A DNA stretch of 54,092 nt from G963674665 sp964609625 (GTDB lineage: Bacteria > Desulfobacterota > Desulfovibrionia > Desulfovibrionales > Desulfovibrionaceae): positions 1-54,092 of the forward strand of contig CAZSRS010000027.1 of the NCBI GenBank assembly GCA_964609625.1, written 5' to 3'. The position numbers were made by a program, and so were the translations under genes. The notes under the pieces were generated by a model, which saw only the letters and a program-made list of their open reading frames with translations, had not been told where the DNA came from and made no database searches. Positions 1 to 9,666 of the stretch are shown here, piece after piece (the first letter of the stretch is position 1; each line of letters opens with the position of its first letter).

Positions 1-1
1 C

Positions 2-325
2 TTCACCTTCGGTTGGGTGGACAAGGCCTCCGACACGTACAAGAAATTTATCGACCAGTACAAGAAGATGGTCGGCGAGCCAGGAGCCTACTCGGCCTAC
101 GCCTTTGACAGCGCCTGGGCCGTGCTTACCGCCATCAAGAACGCCGGCGGCTCCACCACCCCTGACGACATCCGCGCCGAGCTGATGAAGCTGGAAATGG
201 CCGGCGCCTCCAAGCACATCAAGTTCATGGAGAACGGTGACTCCGGCTCCAACTACATCATCTACGAGGTCAAGGGCGACGATTTCGTGCCCTATTTCGA
301 CCCCGGCACCGGCACGATGTTCTAG
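2..325 (+). CDS. Branched-chain amino acid ABC transporter substrate-binding protein, C-terminal fragment (livK-like)
   Basis: This is the last 107 codons of a gene that begins before the window; the frame is open from base 2 with no start codon of its own. The fragment looks like the end of a periplasmic type I binding protein of the LivK family: a helix with a YSAYAFDSAWAV stretch, an AGGSTTPDDIRAEL segment, and a closing strand ending in FDPGTGTMF. It would bind leucine, isoleucine, valine or a similar amino acid and deliver it to the LivH/LivM permease encoded just downstream (103 bp gap). The identification rests partly on that context, because the N-terminal signal peptide and most of the ligand site are outside the window. 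Confidence 0.8.
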   Translation, partial: FTFGWVDKASDTYKKFIDQYKKMVGEPGAYSAYAFDSAWAVLTAIKNAGGSTTPDDIRAELMKLEMAGASKHIKFMENGDSGSNYIIYEVKGDDFVPYFDPGTGTMF

Positions 326-428
326 CCTCGATCCGGATTACGACCGCGCCCGCTCCCAGCAAAGGGGCGGGCGTGGTCCCCTGCCCGTATTCGATGCGGG
401 CCCAAACATACAGACAGCCGGCACCAAC

Positions 429-1323
429 ATGGAATTTTTCCTGCAGCAGCTCATTAATGGCATTACCCTGGGTGGATTCTACGCCCTCATCGCCCTGGGC
501 TACACCATGGTCTTCGGCATCATCCAGCTCATCAATTTCGCCCATGGCGAGTTCTTCGCTACCGGGGGATACATGGGCGTGATCCTCCTGAGCTTCATGG
601 CCTCGCAAGGGTATATGGACACCCACCCCTGGGTCTGTCTTGCGGCTTCCTTCGCCCTGGCCATGTGCTACTCGGCCATGCTGGCCATGGCCGTGGAAAA
701 GGTGGCCTATCTGCCCTTGCGCAATGCCTCCAGGCTTTCCATGTTGCTTTCGGCATTGGGCATGTCCATATTTCTGCAGAACGGCCTGATGTTGACCCAG
801 GGCGTGTACGACAAGACATACCCCAGCGTGTTCAAGACAGGGGTGGTGCACATGGGCATGGTCAGCATCAGCTACATGCAGATCCTGCTCGTGGTGATCA
901 CGGCGGGGCTGCTGCTCTCGCTGAACACGCTGGTGTTTCGGACCAAGCTGGGCAAGGCCATGCGCGCCACGGCCCAGGACAAGGTCATGGCCGCCCTGGT
1001 GGGCATCAACTCCAACAGGATCATCTCCTCCACCTTCGCCATCGGTGCGGCCCTGGCCGCGGCCGCCGGTATCATGGTGGGCATGTACTACGGCGCGGTG
1101 CGCTACGACATGGGCTTCGTACCGGGGATCAAGGCCTTTGCCGCCGCCGTGCTGGGGGGCATAGGCAACATCACCGGCGCCATGATCGGCGGGTTGGTCA
1201 TCGGTCTTGTGGAGATCTTCGCGGCCGCCTACATCTCCAGTCAGTACAAGGACGTGTTCGCCTTCATCATCCTGATCCTGGTGCTTTATCTGATGCCGAC
1301 CGGCATCATGGGTGAGAACGTCA

Positions 1324-1340
<17 letters not shown>
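429..1340 (+). CDS. livH: Branched-chain amino acid ABC transporter permease LivH
   Basis: Predicted 303-residue inner-membrane permease, close to the usual LivH length of about 300. It opens with FLQQLINGITLGGFYALIALG, the typical LivH N-terminus, and continues with GYTMVFGIIQLINFAHGEFF and a late GGIGNITGAMIGGLVIG loop, both family hallmarks; most of the chain is hydrophobic helices. It should form the transport channel with LivM. I start it at the ATG at 429 because this matches the conserved N-terminus; the frame runs open further upstream but that part is not LivH-like. Its end overlaps the livM start by 17 bp, which points to translational coupling. Confidence 0.93.
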
Positions 1341-2534
<1,194 letters not shown>

Positions 2535-2538
<4 letters not shown>

Positions 2539-3254
2539 GCACCCCACTGCTCGAACTCAGAAATGTCTCCACCGCCTACGGCAAGATCCAGGCGGTGAAG
2601 AGCCTCTCCCTCAGGGTGCACGAAGGAGAGGTGGTGACCATCATCGGCGCCAACGGCGCGGGCAAGAGTTCCGCATTGATGACCATTTGCGGCATCCTCA
2701 GGCCAACCTCCGGCGAGATTTTCTACCACGGAGCACCCATCCACCAGATCCCCCCGGACAGGCTCCCGGGCATGGGGCTCTGCCAGGTGCCCGAGGGGCG
2801 GCGCATCTTCCCCCGCCTCACGGTGCAGGACAACCTGGAGATGGGCGCCTTTTTCCGCACGGACCCCGAAGGCATCAAGAAGGACATGGACTGGGTCTAT
2901 TCCCTGTTCCCGGTGCTCAGGGAACGCCGTAGGCAGCTCGGCGGTACACTCTCCGGAGGCGAGCAGCAGATGCTGGCCATCGGCCGCGCCCTCATGGGGC
3001 GCCCCCGTCTGCTGCTGCTGGACGAACCCTCCATGGGGCTGGCGCCGCTCATCGTGCAGTTGATTTTCGAGACCATCGAAGAGATCAATAAATCCCAGGG
3101 CGTGACCATCCTCCTGGTGGAGCAGAACGCCAACTTGGCCCTGCACTTGGCCACGCGCGGCTACGTGCTGGAGACGGGTCGGGTGGTCATGGAAGACTCC
3201 TGCGAGGCGATGCTGCACAATCCGGAGATTCGCAAGGCATATCTGGGGGAGTAG
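2535..3254 (+). CDS. livF: Branched-chain amino acid ABC transporter ATP-binding protein LivF
   Basis: Predicted 239-residue ABC ATPase. It shows Walker A (GANGAGKSS), a Q-loop region (QVPEGRRIFPRLTVQDNLEMG, typical of LivF), the LSGGEQQML signature, Walker B (LLLLDEPSMGLAP) and the H-loop region (VEQNANLAL). It powers transport through LivH/LivM at the cytoplasmic face. The start ATG overlaps the livM stop. Usually a second ATPase, livG, sits between livM and livF; it is absent here, so the second ATPase must come from elsewhere or LivF acts as a homodimer. A strong terminator follows at once. Confidence 0.94.
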
Positions 3255-3273
3255 AAATCTGATTGCGTAGATG

Positions 3274-3303
3274 AAAAAGGCCCCGCCGATGCGGGGCCTT
3301 TTT
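3274..3303. terminator. Bidirectional rho-independent terminator between livF and the flagellin gene
   Basis: The two arms (3274-3286 and 3291-3303) are perfect complements of 13 bases around a 4-base loop (CGAT). The arms carry five A residues on the left and five T residues on the right, so a GC stem with a U-tract forms on either strand. It ends the liv operon 19 bases after its stop codon and can also stop transcripts from the convergent flagellin gene. Confidence 0.93.
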
Positions 3304-3429
3304 GCTGGCGCTGAGTGGGGCGAGAGATCGACCGGGGACGCATACCGCGCCACGAGCCCGGTATGACTGCCTGGTATGCAGTCGTTCCTTCAGTAATGTA
3401 TTCCCTCCGCAGTACTGTACGCGATACGT

Positions 3430-4323
3430 CTAACCGCCGAGCAGTTGCAACGCCATGCGGGGCAGGGCGTTGGACTGAGCGAGCATGGCCACTGCGGACT
3501 GGGTCAGAATCTGCTGGCGCACAAATTCCGTCATCTCCAGGGAGACGTCCACGTCCGAGATCCGAGATTCGGCGGCCTGCAGGTTCTCGGCCTGGATCTC
3601 CAGATTGGTGATGGTGTTCTCCAATCGGTTCTGCATGGCGCCGAGACTGGCGCGTATCTTGTCCTTGGACACGATGGCGTCCTCCAGAGCATCCAGGGCC
3701 TTCTGAGCTGCGGACTGGGTGGAGATGGAGTACCCATCGCTCGTCGAGCTTGCACCAGTTCCCACACCCAGGGCCGATGCCGTGGCGTTGTCGATTTGAA
3801 TGTAGTAGTAGTCCTCGGCGCTGTCATTGGCGGTGCCGAAGTGGATCTTCATCCGCCCGGAGGACTGGAGCCCGCTGCCGTCGTGCGTGGTGCTCGAGAG
3901 GTTGCCGTTGAGCAGATAGATGCCGTTGAACTTGGTGGCGTTGGCGATACGGGTGATTTCCGAGGCCATGGCCTGATACTCGGAGTCTATGATCAGTCTT
4001 TGGTCCGAGGTGTACGTGCCGGTGGCCGCCTGTGTGGCCAGCTCCTTCATGCGGATGAGCTTTTCGTCGATGACGCCCAAGGCGCCGTCCGCGGTTTGGA
4101 TCATCGAGATGGCGTCGTTGGCGTTGCGCACGCCCTGATTCAGGGATGCGATGTCGGAACGCATCAACTCGCGCACCGCCAATCCGGCAGCGTCGTCCGC
4201 GGCCGACACCACGCGCAGACCCGATGAAAGTCTTGCAACTGATGTCCCCAGGCTGTTGAATGAGGTGCGCAGGTTTCGCGCAGCCGTCATTGACATAAGG
4301 TTGTGGTTGATAATCAGTGACAT
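3430..4323 (-). CDS. fliC: Flagellin
   Basis: Predicted 297-residue flagellin, the filament subunit exported through the flagellum. The N-terminal D0/D1 part begins SLIINHNLMSMTAARNL and includes LSSGLRVVSAADDAAGLAV, a near-invariant flagellin motif; the C-terminal part includes RISDVDVSLEMTEFVRQQIL and ends with NALPRMALQLLGG. The central variable domain is short (about 90 residues), as in other roughly 290-residue flagellins. AAGGAGG lies 7 bases before the ATG at 4323. The gene stands alone, between the liv terminator and a divergent lipid operon, and has its own FliA-type promoter at 4433-4460. The symbol fliC is by family; the organism may have several flagellins. Confidence 0.95.
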   Translation of the reverse strand: MSLIINHNLMSMTAARNLRTSFNSLGTSVARLSSGLRVVSAADDAAGLAVRELMRSDIASLNQGVRNANDAISMIQTADGALGVIDEKLIRMKELATQAATGTYTSDQRLIIDSEYQAMASEITRIANATKFNGIYLLNGNLSSTTHDGSGLQSSGRMKIHFGTANDSAEDYYYIQIDNATASALGVGTGASSTSDGYSISTQSAAQKALDALEDAIVSKDKIRASLGAMQNRLENTITNLEIQAENLQAAESRISDVDVSLEMTEFVRQQILTQSAVAMLAQSNALPRMALQLLGG

Positions 4324-4432
4324 AGCCGTTCCTCCTTGAATAACGTTGGCATCCTTGCCGAGAGGGCTCGTGGCCGACGCTTGATTGTGCCTCGCTGTCG
4401 ACTTGAGAGACTCCTCTCCCCACTCGTCTGTC

Positions 4433-4460
4433 ATATCGGCATGATTACTATTTGGCTTTA
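4433..4460 (-). promoter_or_regulatory. Sigma-28 (FliA) type promoter of the flagellin gene
   Basis: Read on the minus strand, CTAAAG (around 4456-4461) is followed after 15 bases by GCCGATAT (4440-4433). This matches the FliA consensus TAAA / GCCGATAA with one base more spacing than the E. coli standard. It lies about 110 bases before the flagellin start codon, which is what is expected for a late flagellar gene. Confidence 0.75.
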
Positions 4461-4589
4461 GGGAAAGCTGGAGCATTTCCATGAGAAATGTCCCCCAGGG
4501 AATTCATGGTGCGGAAGTATCGCGGTTGGATAGGCTGTCCGCGTTCCGAACAGGGGGTGTGACCATGAGAGCGCGAGATCGCCACGAAA

Positions 4590-4607
4590 TTGTCATCATG
4601 GTGACCT
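4590..4607 (+). promoter_or_regulatory. Possible Pho-box-like element upstream of btaA
   Basis: TTGTCAT, a 4-base spacer, then GTGACCT. The first half matches the Pho-box repeat CTGTCAT at six of seven positions, the second only at four of seven, and the spacer is not AT-rich. It lies about 50 bases before the btaA start. It is listed because btaAB genes are phosphate-controlled in other bacteria, but the match is weak. Confidence 0.22.
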
Positions 4608-4655
4608 ATAAAGTGGAAAAATTCTCCACGCGGGTAGAACAGGAGCAGTATACTT

Positions 4656-5819
4656 GTGAATCGATCAATTCTTCACTCCTTGCAGGACAGATTTTTCCGC
4701 TTCGTGCACGGCAGCAGGCTCGTTTACAACACGTGTTGGGAAGACCCCAGGTTGGACAGGAAATTGCTCGGGATCGCCCCGGACTCCAAGGTGGTTGTCA
4801 TCACCTCGGCAGGGGACAACGCCTTGGAGTATCTGCTCGATGGCCCCGCATCGGTTGATTGCGTCGATGTCAACCATCGCCAGAACGCCTTGCTCGAACT
4901 CAAGCGCGCCTTGATCCAAGAGACCGATCACGAGACGCTCTTCTCTTTCTTTGGACGCGGGGGAGGGCGGGAGTGTGAGGAATCGTACAGATCGGTACGC
5001 CCCATGCTCCCTTGGTACGCTGCTCGATTCTGGGATCAGAACATGGATTATTTTCGGCCTTCTGGGTTTCGGCGTTCCTTCTACTACCACGGTACCTCGG
5101 GTTGTATGGCTTGGCTTTTTGGCAGGGTGCTCGGGGCGGTCAAGCCCGGTGTGCGCGGACGCCTCCTGCGTCTTCTGGAGGCCGAAAGCCTGGACGAACA
5201 GCGAGTCTTGTACAGGGAACTGGAGCCCGCGTTTTGGGACCGCCTGAGTCGATGGATCGTTGGGCGCCACGCCATCATGGCCATGCTCGGCGTTCCCCGC
5301 TCCCAGGTGGCCTTGATCAGCGCAAGCCACCCCGGCGGTTTGACCGGATACGTCAAGGACAAGATTCGCCGGGTGTTCACTGTACTTCCCATGTCAGAGA
5401 ACTACTTTTGGCGGGTGTACATTGCAGGTCGATACACCAGGGAGTGCCGCCCCGAGTATTTGCGTCCGGAGAATTTCCACATTCTGGCGGAGTATCTGCC
5501 ACGGTTGCTCTGTCACACCGACACCCTGAGCGGGTTTCTCCGGAGCAATACCGGCCCATATACTCATTTCGTGCTCCTGGACCATCAGGATTGGTTGGCG
5601 GGACATGCACCCGAGGCATTGCGCCAGGAATGGGAGCTGATTCTCGCCGCGGCGGCTCCTGGAGCCAAAGTGTTGCTGCGGACAGCCGGACTGGACGTTT
5701 CCTTCATTCCGCTCGACATCCGTGAAAGGCTTCGTTTCCACGACAGCGTCACCAGGCCGTTGCATGAACAGGACAGAGTGGGCACCTACGGCAGCCTGCA
5801 CTTGGCGGCGGTGGCATGA
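4656..5819 (+). CDS. btaA: BtaA: S-adenosylmethionine:diacylglycerol 3-amino-3-carboxypropyltransferase
   Basis: Predicted 387-residue enzyme of the DUF3419/BtaA family. It transfers the 3-amino-3-carboxypropyl group of SAM to diacylglycerol, making diacylglyceryl-homoserine, the first step of betaine lipid synthesis. Family marks seen are VYNTCWEDPRLDRKLL near the N-terminus, VVVITSAGDNALEYLL with VDCVDVNHRQNALLELK (SAM-binding fold), and FVLLDHQDWL toward the C-terminus. The start is a GTG at 4656 with AGGAG about 10 bases upstream. It overlaps the next gene by 4 bases (ATGA), and that gene is a small SAM methyltransferase of the size and place expected for BtaB, which strongly supports the assignment. 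Confidence 0.9.
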   Translation: MNRSILHSLQDRFFRFVHGSRLVYNTCWEDPRLDRKLLGIAPDSKVVVITSAGDNALEYLLDGPASVDCVDVNHRQNALLELKRALIQETDHETLFSFFGRGGGRECEESYRSVRPMLPWYAARFWDQNMDYFRPSGFRRSFYYHGTSGCMAWLFGRVLGAVKPGVRGRLLRLLEAESLDEQRVLYRELEPAFWDRLSRWIVGRHAIMAMLGVPRSQVALISASHPGGLTGYVKDKIRRVFTVLPMSENYFWRVYIAGRYTRECRPEYLRPENFHILAEYLPRLLCHTDTLSGFLRSNTGPYTHFVLLDHQDWLAGHAPEALRQEWELILAAAAPGAKVLLRTAGLDVSFIPLDIRERLRFHDSVTRPLHEQDRVGTYGSLHLAAVA

Positions 5820-6439
5820 CGGTCCGCGCCGCACATCCATTGCAAGCCTACTATCGTTGGCACGCCCGGATCTACGACGTCACCCGCTGGTCCTTTCTCT
5901 TTGGGCGGAGAGGTATTGTCCGCATCCTTGTAAAATCTGTGGAGAGTGCGGCACCCCGCATTCTGGAGGTAGGATGCGGCACGGGGCGCAACCTGTTGCA
6001 ACTCGGCAACGCTATGCCTCAAGCGAAGATGATCGGCGTGGATCTTTGCGCCCCCATGCTGGAAAAGGCCGAGCACAAGCTGTTGCGGCGTTTCCCCGAC
6101 ATGCGTCTGCGGCATGCGGCCTACGACCAGGGAACGTTTCCCGCGTCCAGTTGCGACGTGGTGCTATTTTCCTATGCACTGAGCATGTTCAACCCAGATC
6201 ATGCCCAGGCCCTGGACGCAGCCCTGCTCCACCTTGTCTCGGGTGGGCTGATTGCGGTGGTGGATTTCCACGGCTCGTGTGTTCCGGCCTTCAGGGCTTG
6301 GATGGCCCTCAACCACGTGCGGATGGACGAGCATCTCCTGCCGGAACTCGACATCCGCTTCCGGCGGGAGTGTTTGGAACTACGTCGGTCCTACGGCGGT
6401 GTCTGGGAGTACTTTCTCTATCTGGGGCGTAAGACCTGA
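5816..6439 (+). CDS. btaB: BtaB: diacylglyceryl-homoserine N-methyltransferase
   Basis: Predicted 207-residue class I methyltransferase. Motif I is ILEVGCGTGRNLLQL, followed by an acidic MIGVDLCAPML strand end that binds SAM. BtaB enzymes (about 200 residues) add three methyl groups to the amine of diacylglyceryl-homoserine to make the betaine lipid DGTS. The N-terminal ATYRWHARIYDVTRWSFLFGR-like region (YYRWHARIYD) matches BtaB. The ATG overlaps the btaA stop, so the two are translationally coupled. Substrate is inferred from this pairing; the fold alone would only say small-molecule methyltransferase. Confidence 0.87.
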   Translation: MTVRAAHPLQAYYRWHARIYDVTRWSFLFGRRGIVRILVKSVESAAPRILEVGCGTGRNLLQLGNAMPQAKMIGVDLCAPMLEKAEHKLLRRFPDMRLRHAAYDQGTFPASSCDVVLFSYALSMFNPDHAQALDAALLHLVSGGLIAVVDFHGSCVPAFRAWMALNHVRMDEHLLPELDIRFRRECLELRRSYGGVWEYFLYLGRKT

Positions 6440-6456
6440 GCCAGTCCGGGCTCAGG
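6435..6456. terminator. Hairpin at the convergent ends of btaB and cheV
   Basis: Perfect 8-base arms, CCTGAGCC and GGCTCAGG, around a 6-base loop, overlapping the stop codons of both convergent genes. There is no clear U-tract on either side, so it may act as an mRNA 3' end stabiliser or a weak terminator. Confidence 0.45.
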
Positions 6457-7444
6457 CTGTCGTCGTGGCCGTTTTGCCGCGTGCCTCCTGGATTAGGCGG
6501 CGGGCGATGCCGGGAATCTTGCCCAGTTCTGGTTTGGAGACCTGTTCGTCAGCGCCCACGGAGTGCCCCTTGTGCAGCAACTCGGGGGTGATCAGCGACG
6601 AGTAGAGGATCACGGGCAGTCCTGCCAGGAGCGGATCCTCCTTGATATGTTTGGTAAGGCTGAAGCCGTCCATGCTGGGCATTTCGATGTCCGAGATGAT
6701 CACGTCGAGAAGGTCCGCAACCGGGACACCCTCCCTGCTTGAACGCTCCTTGAGCTGCATCACGTAGCGCAACCCGTCCTCGCCGTTGGTCACCACGTGC
6801 AGATCGAAGTTTGCACCTTGCAGCACATCGGTGATCATGGTGCGGATGACCTTGGAGTCGTCGGCCACCAACGCCTTGTAGCGCGGGGCATCCTCGGGCC
6901 TCGACTCGATCAGGCCCAACATGCTTTCCGGTGAGAACTCGGCGATGATCTGCTCCAGGTCGATGAGCTGGATGAACCGGTCCTGGACCTCCACGATACC
7001 CACCATGCAGGCTTCATCGAACGTGGCCAACAGGCCGCGGGGCGGCTGCACGTTCTTCCAGAAGAATCTGTGGATGTCCACCACGCCCGAGACCAGAAAC
7101 CCGGTCACGGTCTGACTGAATTCGGTGACGATGATCACGTCGTGCGGATGCGGGGGGCGCTCCATGCCCAACCAGACTCCCAGGTCGAGGACGGGTATGG
7201 TCATCTCGCGCAGGGAGAGCAGCCCCATGAAACACGGGTGGGGAGCGGACTCGGAATGTACCAGCCCGGGATTTCCGATGACCTCCAGGACCTTGGCCAC
7301 ATTCACGCCGAAGACGAAGCGCTCGGTGCCCTGGTCTCCCTCGTTTCTGTCCGTGGAATCTGTCGAGCATGTGGCATTGATGTAGAATTCCAGGATTTCC
7401 AACTCGTTGGTACCGGACTCCAGCAGGATTTTCTTTTCGCTCAT
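6452..7444 (-). CDS. cheV: CheV-type chemotaxis coupling protein (CheW domain plus receiver)
   Basis: Predicted 330-residue cytoplasmic protein. Residues about 10-175 are a CheW domain (FVFGVNVAKVLEVI, LLSLREMTIPVLDL, FIQLIDLEQI); residues about 189-318 are a receiver with acidic pair D195/D196, phospho-acceptor D252 in DIEMPSMDG and K304. Such CheV proteins couple chemoreceptors to CheA and adapt the signal by phosphorylation. An ATG at 7444 is chosen because it opens the conserved part; its ribosome-binding site is poor, and an ATG 14 codons upstream has none. It is a single gene, convergent with btaB. The nearby flagellin is the only other motility gene in the window. Confidence 0.9.
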   Translation of the reverse strand: MSEKKILLESGTNELEILEFYINATCSTDSTDRNEGDQGTERFVFGVNVAKVLEVIGNPGLVHSESAPHPCFMGLLSLREMTIPVLDLGVWLGMERPPHPHDVIIVTEFSQTVTGFLVSGVVDIHRFFWKNVQPPRGLLATFDEACMVGIVEVQDRFIQLIDLEQIIAEFSPESMLGLIESRPEDAPRYKALVADDSKVIRTMITDVLQGANFDLHVVTNGEDGLRYVMQLKERSSREGVPVADLLDVIISDIEMPSMDGFSLTKHIKEDPLLAGLPVILYSSLITPELLHKGHSVGADEQVSKPELGKIPGIARRLIQEARGKTATTTA

Positions 7445-7951
7445 GGCAGGTGCCTTTTGGTTGTTGTGTCGCGTCTGTCGCTGCAAGAGACTGTTGGATT
7501 ATGCTCGCATGAAGTGTAGCACAAGCGTATCCGATTTGCCAGGAATAGAGGAGTGTGACACGCCGATCATACATAGTGGGCTGGTTGCGCGTCGGATTTT
7601 GAGGACTGGAGCGCGATACGCTTCGATAGCGACGTTGTTACGTTTCCTGGCGGGAAACCCAGGCGATGCTCTCACGCGAATTCATCCCAGTGGCCGACCG
7701 ATATCCGGTTACACTTTTCGAGCTGCGTTTGGTATCAGTGGTGGTAATTCTTTTTTCACAAGACTCGAACGCTTGACTCTCTTCAGCGCGCCTGTCATAG
7801 GATTTTTCAATTACGACAAAGGACGGCACGGAGTGCCGTTTTTTTCGAACCTCAGGTGTTACTTTTTTTGTTTTCATAACACGTAAAGGGTGTCTTGGTG
7901 CGCTCGTTATGTATCGTTCGCCATGAACTTGCATCAGAAAAGGAGACGCTC
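7445..7951. other. Gene-free interval upstream of the NAD-linked hydrogenase
   Basis: About 500 bases between the divergent cheV and hydrogenase genes. I see no convincing gene: short open frames have no ribosome-binding site or recognisable product. A TTGACT hexamer at 7773-7778 and an AT-rich stretch near 7798-7810 could be part of a promoter but spacing is poor (17-19). A good hairpin-T-run at 7823-7845 is listed separately. The AAGGAG before the hydrogenase ATG is at 7940-7945. Confidence 0.6.
7823..7845 (+). terminator. Rho-independent terminator 107 bases before the hydrogenase operon
   Basis: Arms ACGGCAC (7823-7829) and GTGCCGT (7833-7839) with a 3-base loop, followed by a run of seven T (7839-7845). 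No plus-strand gene ends just upstream, so it either insulates the hydrogenase from read-through antisense to cheV or sits in the 5' leader of the hydrogenase mRNA as an attenuator. Confidence 0.75.
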
Positions 7952-9652
7952 ATGATTATCAAACCGGATGCCCTGACAGCTGAAATCGATGCGTCCATCG
8001 CCCGCCATGGAGCCTCGCGCCAGAGCCTGGTCGCTGTTCTGCAGGATATACAGCTGCGATTCCAAGGCATCAGTGACCTGGCAATACAGACCTTGGCCCA
8101 CCGAATGGGTGTTTCCCCCGTGGAGGTCTACGGCGTGGTCTCCTTCTACCCTCTTCTGGATACGGGGCGTCGTGGCCGGTTTCTCGTAAGGTTATGTCGC
8201 ACGGTGGGCTGCGACACGGCGGGCAAGGATGCCGTGGCGCAGCAACTGCGCAACGATTTGGGCGTCGACTTCGGAGAAACCACCAAGGACGGCCTCTTCA
8301 CTCTGGAGTGGGTCAACTGCATGGGGCTGTGCGACAAGGGTCCGGCCTTGAGCGTCAACGAGCGCCACTACACACGGGTCACGGCTGCGAAAGTTCATGA
8401 TATCTTGGCCTCCTGCCGGCGAAGTGACCTTCTTGGAGCGCTCACTGCCGCCCAGGCCCAGGCCGACCTGCCCATCCGCGACGACATGACGCTGGCCTCC
8501 CTGGAAAAGACGAGGGGCTTGCGTGCTGCCCTGCGCATGAGCCCGGAGCAGGTCAGGGACACGGTCCGGGATTGCGGCCTGCGCGGGCGGGGTGGAGCGG
8601 GCTTCCCGACCGGGTTGAAGTGGAGCCTGGCCGCCAAGGCGCCTGGTGCGCGTAAGTATTTCATCTGCAACGCGGCAGAGGGTGAACCCGGCGCCTTCAA
8701 GGATCGTGCGACATTGATCCAGTGGCCCGACGTGGTCTTCGAGGGCATGACCATTGCTGGATACGCCATGGGCGCCACAGAGGGTATCCTGTATTTGCGA
8801 GGCAAGTACGCGGCACTGCAGGAACGGTTGGAATCATGTCTGCGACAACGGCGCACGGACGGTCTGTTGGGTGAAAACATCCTGGGTGATACGGGGTTTA
8901 CTTTTGACATTCGTATTCATCGGGGAAGCGGAGCCTATGCGTGTGGGGAAGAGACCGCTCTTATCGAATCCATGGAGGGCAAGCGCGGTGAAGCGCGCAA
9001 CAGGCCGCCCTTTCCCGTGCTGCAGGGTCTGCATGGCATGCCTACCGTAGTCAACAACGTGGAAACCTGCGCCTGGAGCACGGCCATTTTCGCCCTGGGT
9101 TCCGATTGGTTCACCGGTCTGGGCACCGAAAAGTCCAAGGGCCCGAAATTGTTCAGCGTGTCAGGGGACGTGAAACGGCCTGGAGTCTACGAGTTTCCCC
9201 TGGGGGTGCGTCTCGAGGAGGTACTCCGGGCTGCCGGAGGCGAAAACGCCAAGGCCGTGGCCGTGGCAGGGGCCTCTGGTCCCTGCGTTCCGGCCAAGGA
9301 TTTCGGCCGAGCCATGCATTACGAGGATCTAAGCAGCAACGGCGCGGTGATCGTTTTCGGACCCCAGAGGGACATGCTTCATGTTGCCGAGAACTTTCTG
9401 GAGTTCTTTGTGGACGAATCCTGCGGTCAATGCGCGCCCTGCCGTCTGGGCGGTGCGGCATTGCTGCGCGGCGTGCGAAAGTTGAAACAAGGCGTGTGTT
9501 CCTCGCGGCATGTGCAGGACCTCTCCGCCCTTGGTGACACCATGCGCCTGACGTGTAAATGCGGGTTGGGCCAATCCTGCCCCATATTGTTTCAGTCCAT
9601 CGTGTCGCACTTTGGCGATGAAATCCTCGGCCGCACCCCCACTGCGGTGTAA
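7952..9652 (+). CDS. NAD-linked [FeFe] hydrogenase diaphorase subunit, NuoE-NuoF fusion
   Basis: Predicted 566-residue protein made of two usually separate subunits. Residues 1-155 are NuoE/HndA-like, with a [2Fe-2S] set C82, C87, C123, C127. From about 175 to the end it is NuoF/HndC-like: GRGGAGFPTGLKW (212-224) and GSGAYACGEETAL for FMN and NAD(H), an SLBB-like segment, and a C-terminal [4Fe-4S] set in CGQCAPCRLG with a final CGLGQSCP. It should pass electrons between NAD(P)H and the hydrogenase encoded 14 bp downstream. It stops at the [4Fe-4S] domain and lacks the extra ferredoxin-like C-terminus common in HndC/HydB. AAGGAG is 6 bases before the ATG. The fusion is in frame with a short linker, not a frameshift artefact that I can see. 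Confidence 0.9.
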   Translation: MIIKPDALTAEIDASIARHGASRQSLVAVLQDIQLRFQGISDLAIQTLAHRMGVSPVEVYGVVSFYPLLDTGRRGRFLVRLCRTVGCDTAGKDAVAQQLRNDLGVDFGETTKDGLFTLEWVNCMGLCDKGPALSVNERHYTRVTAAKVHDILASCRRSDLLGALTAAQAQADLPIRDDMTLASLEKTRGLRAALRMSPEQVRDTVRDCGLRGRGGAGFPTGLKWSLAAKAPGARKYFICNAAEGEPGAFKDRATLIQWPDVVFEGMTIAGYAMGATEGILYLRGKYAALQERLESCLRQRRTDGLLGENILGDTGFTFDIRIHRGSGAYACGEETALIESMEGKRGEARNRPPFPVLQGLHGMPTVVNNVETCAWSTAIFALGSDWFTGLGTEKSKGPKLFSVSGDVKRPGVYEFPLGVRLEEVLRAAGGENAKAVAVAGASGPCVPAKDFGRAMHYEDLSSNGAVIVFGPQRDMLHVAENFLEFFVDESCGQCAPCRLGGAALLRGVRKLKQGVCSSRHVQDLSALGDTMRLTCKCGLGQSCPILFQSIVSHFGDEILGRTPTAV

Positions 9653-9666
9653 TCAGGGAGAGTACC

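Noticed and set aside
3364..3383. GACTGC-CTGGTAT-GCAGTC inverted repeat as a flagellin terminator
   Set aside because: Short stem without a T-run; the strong bidirectional hairpin at 3274-3303 is a better candidate.
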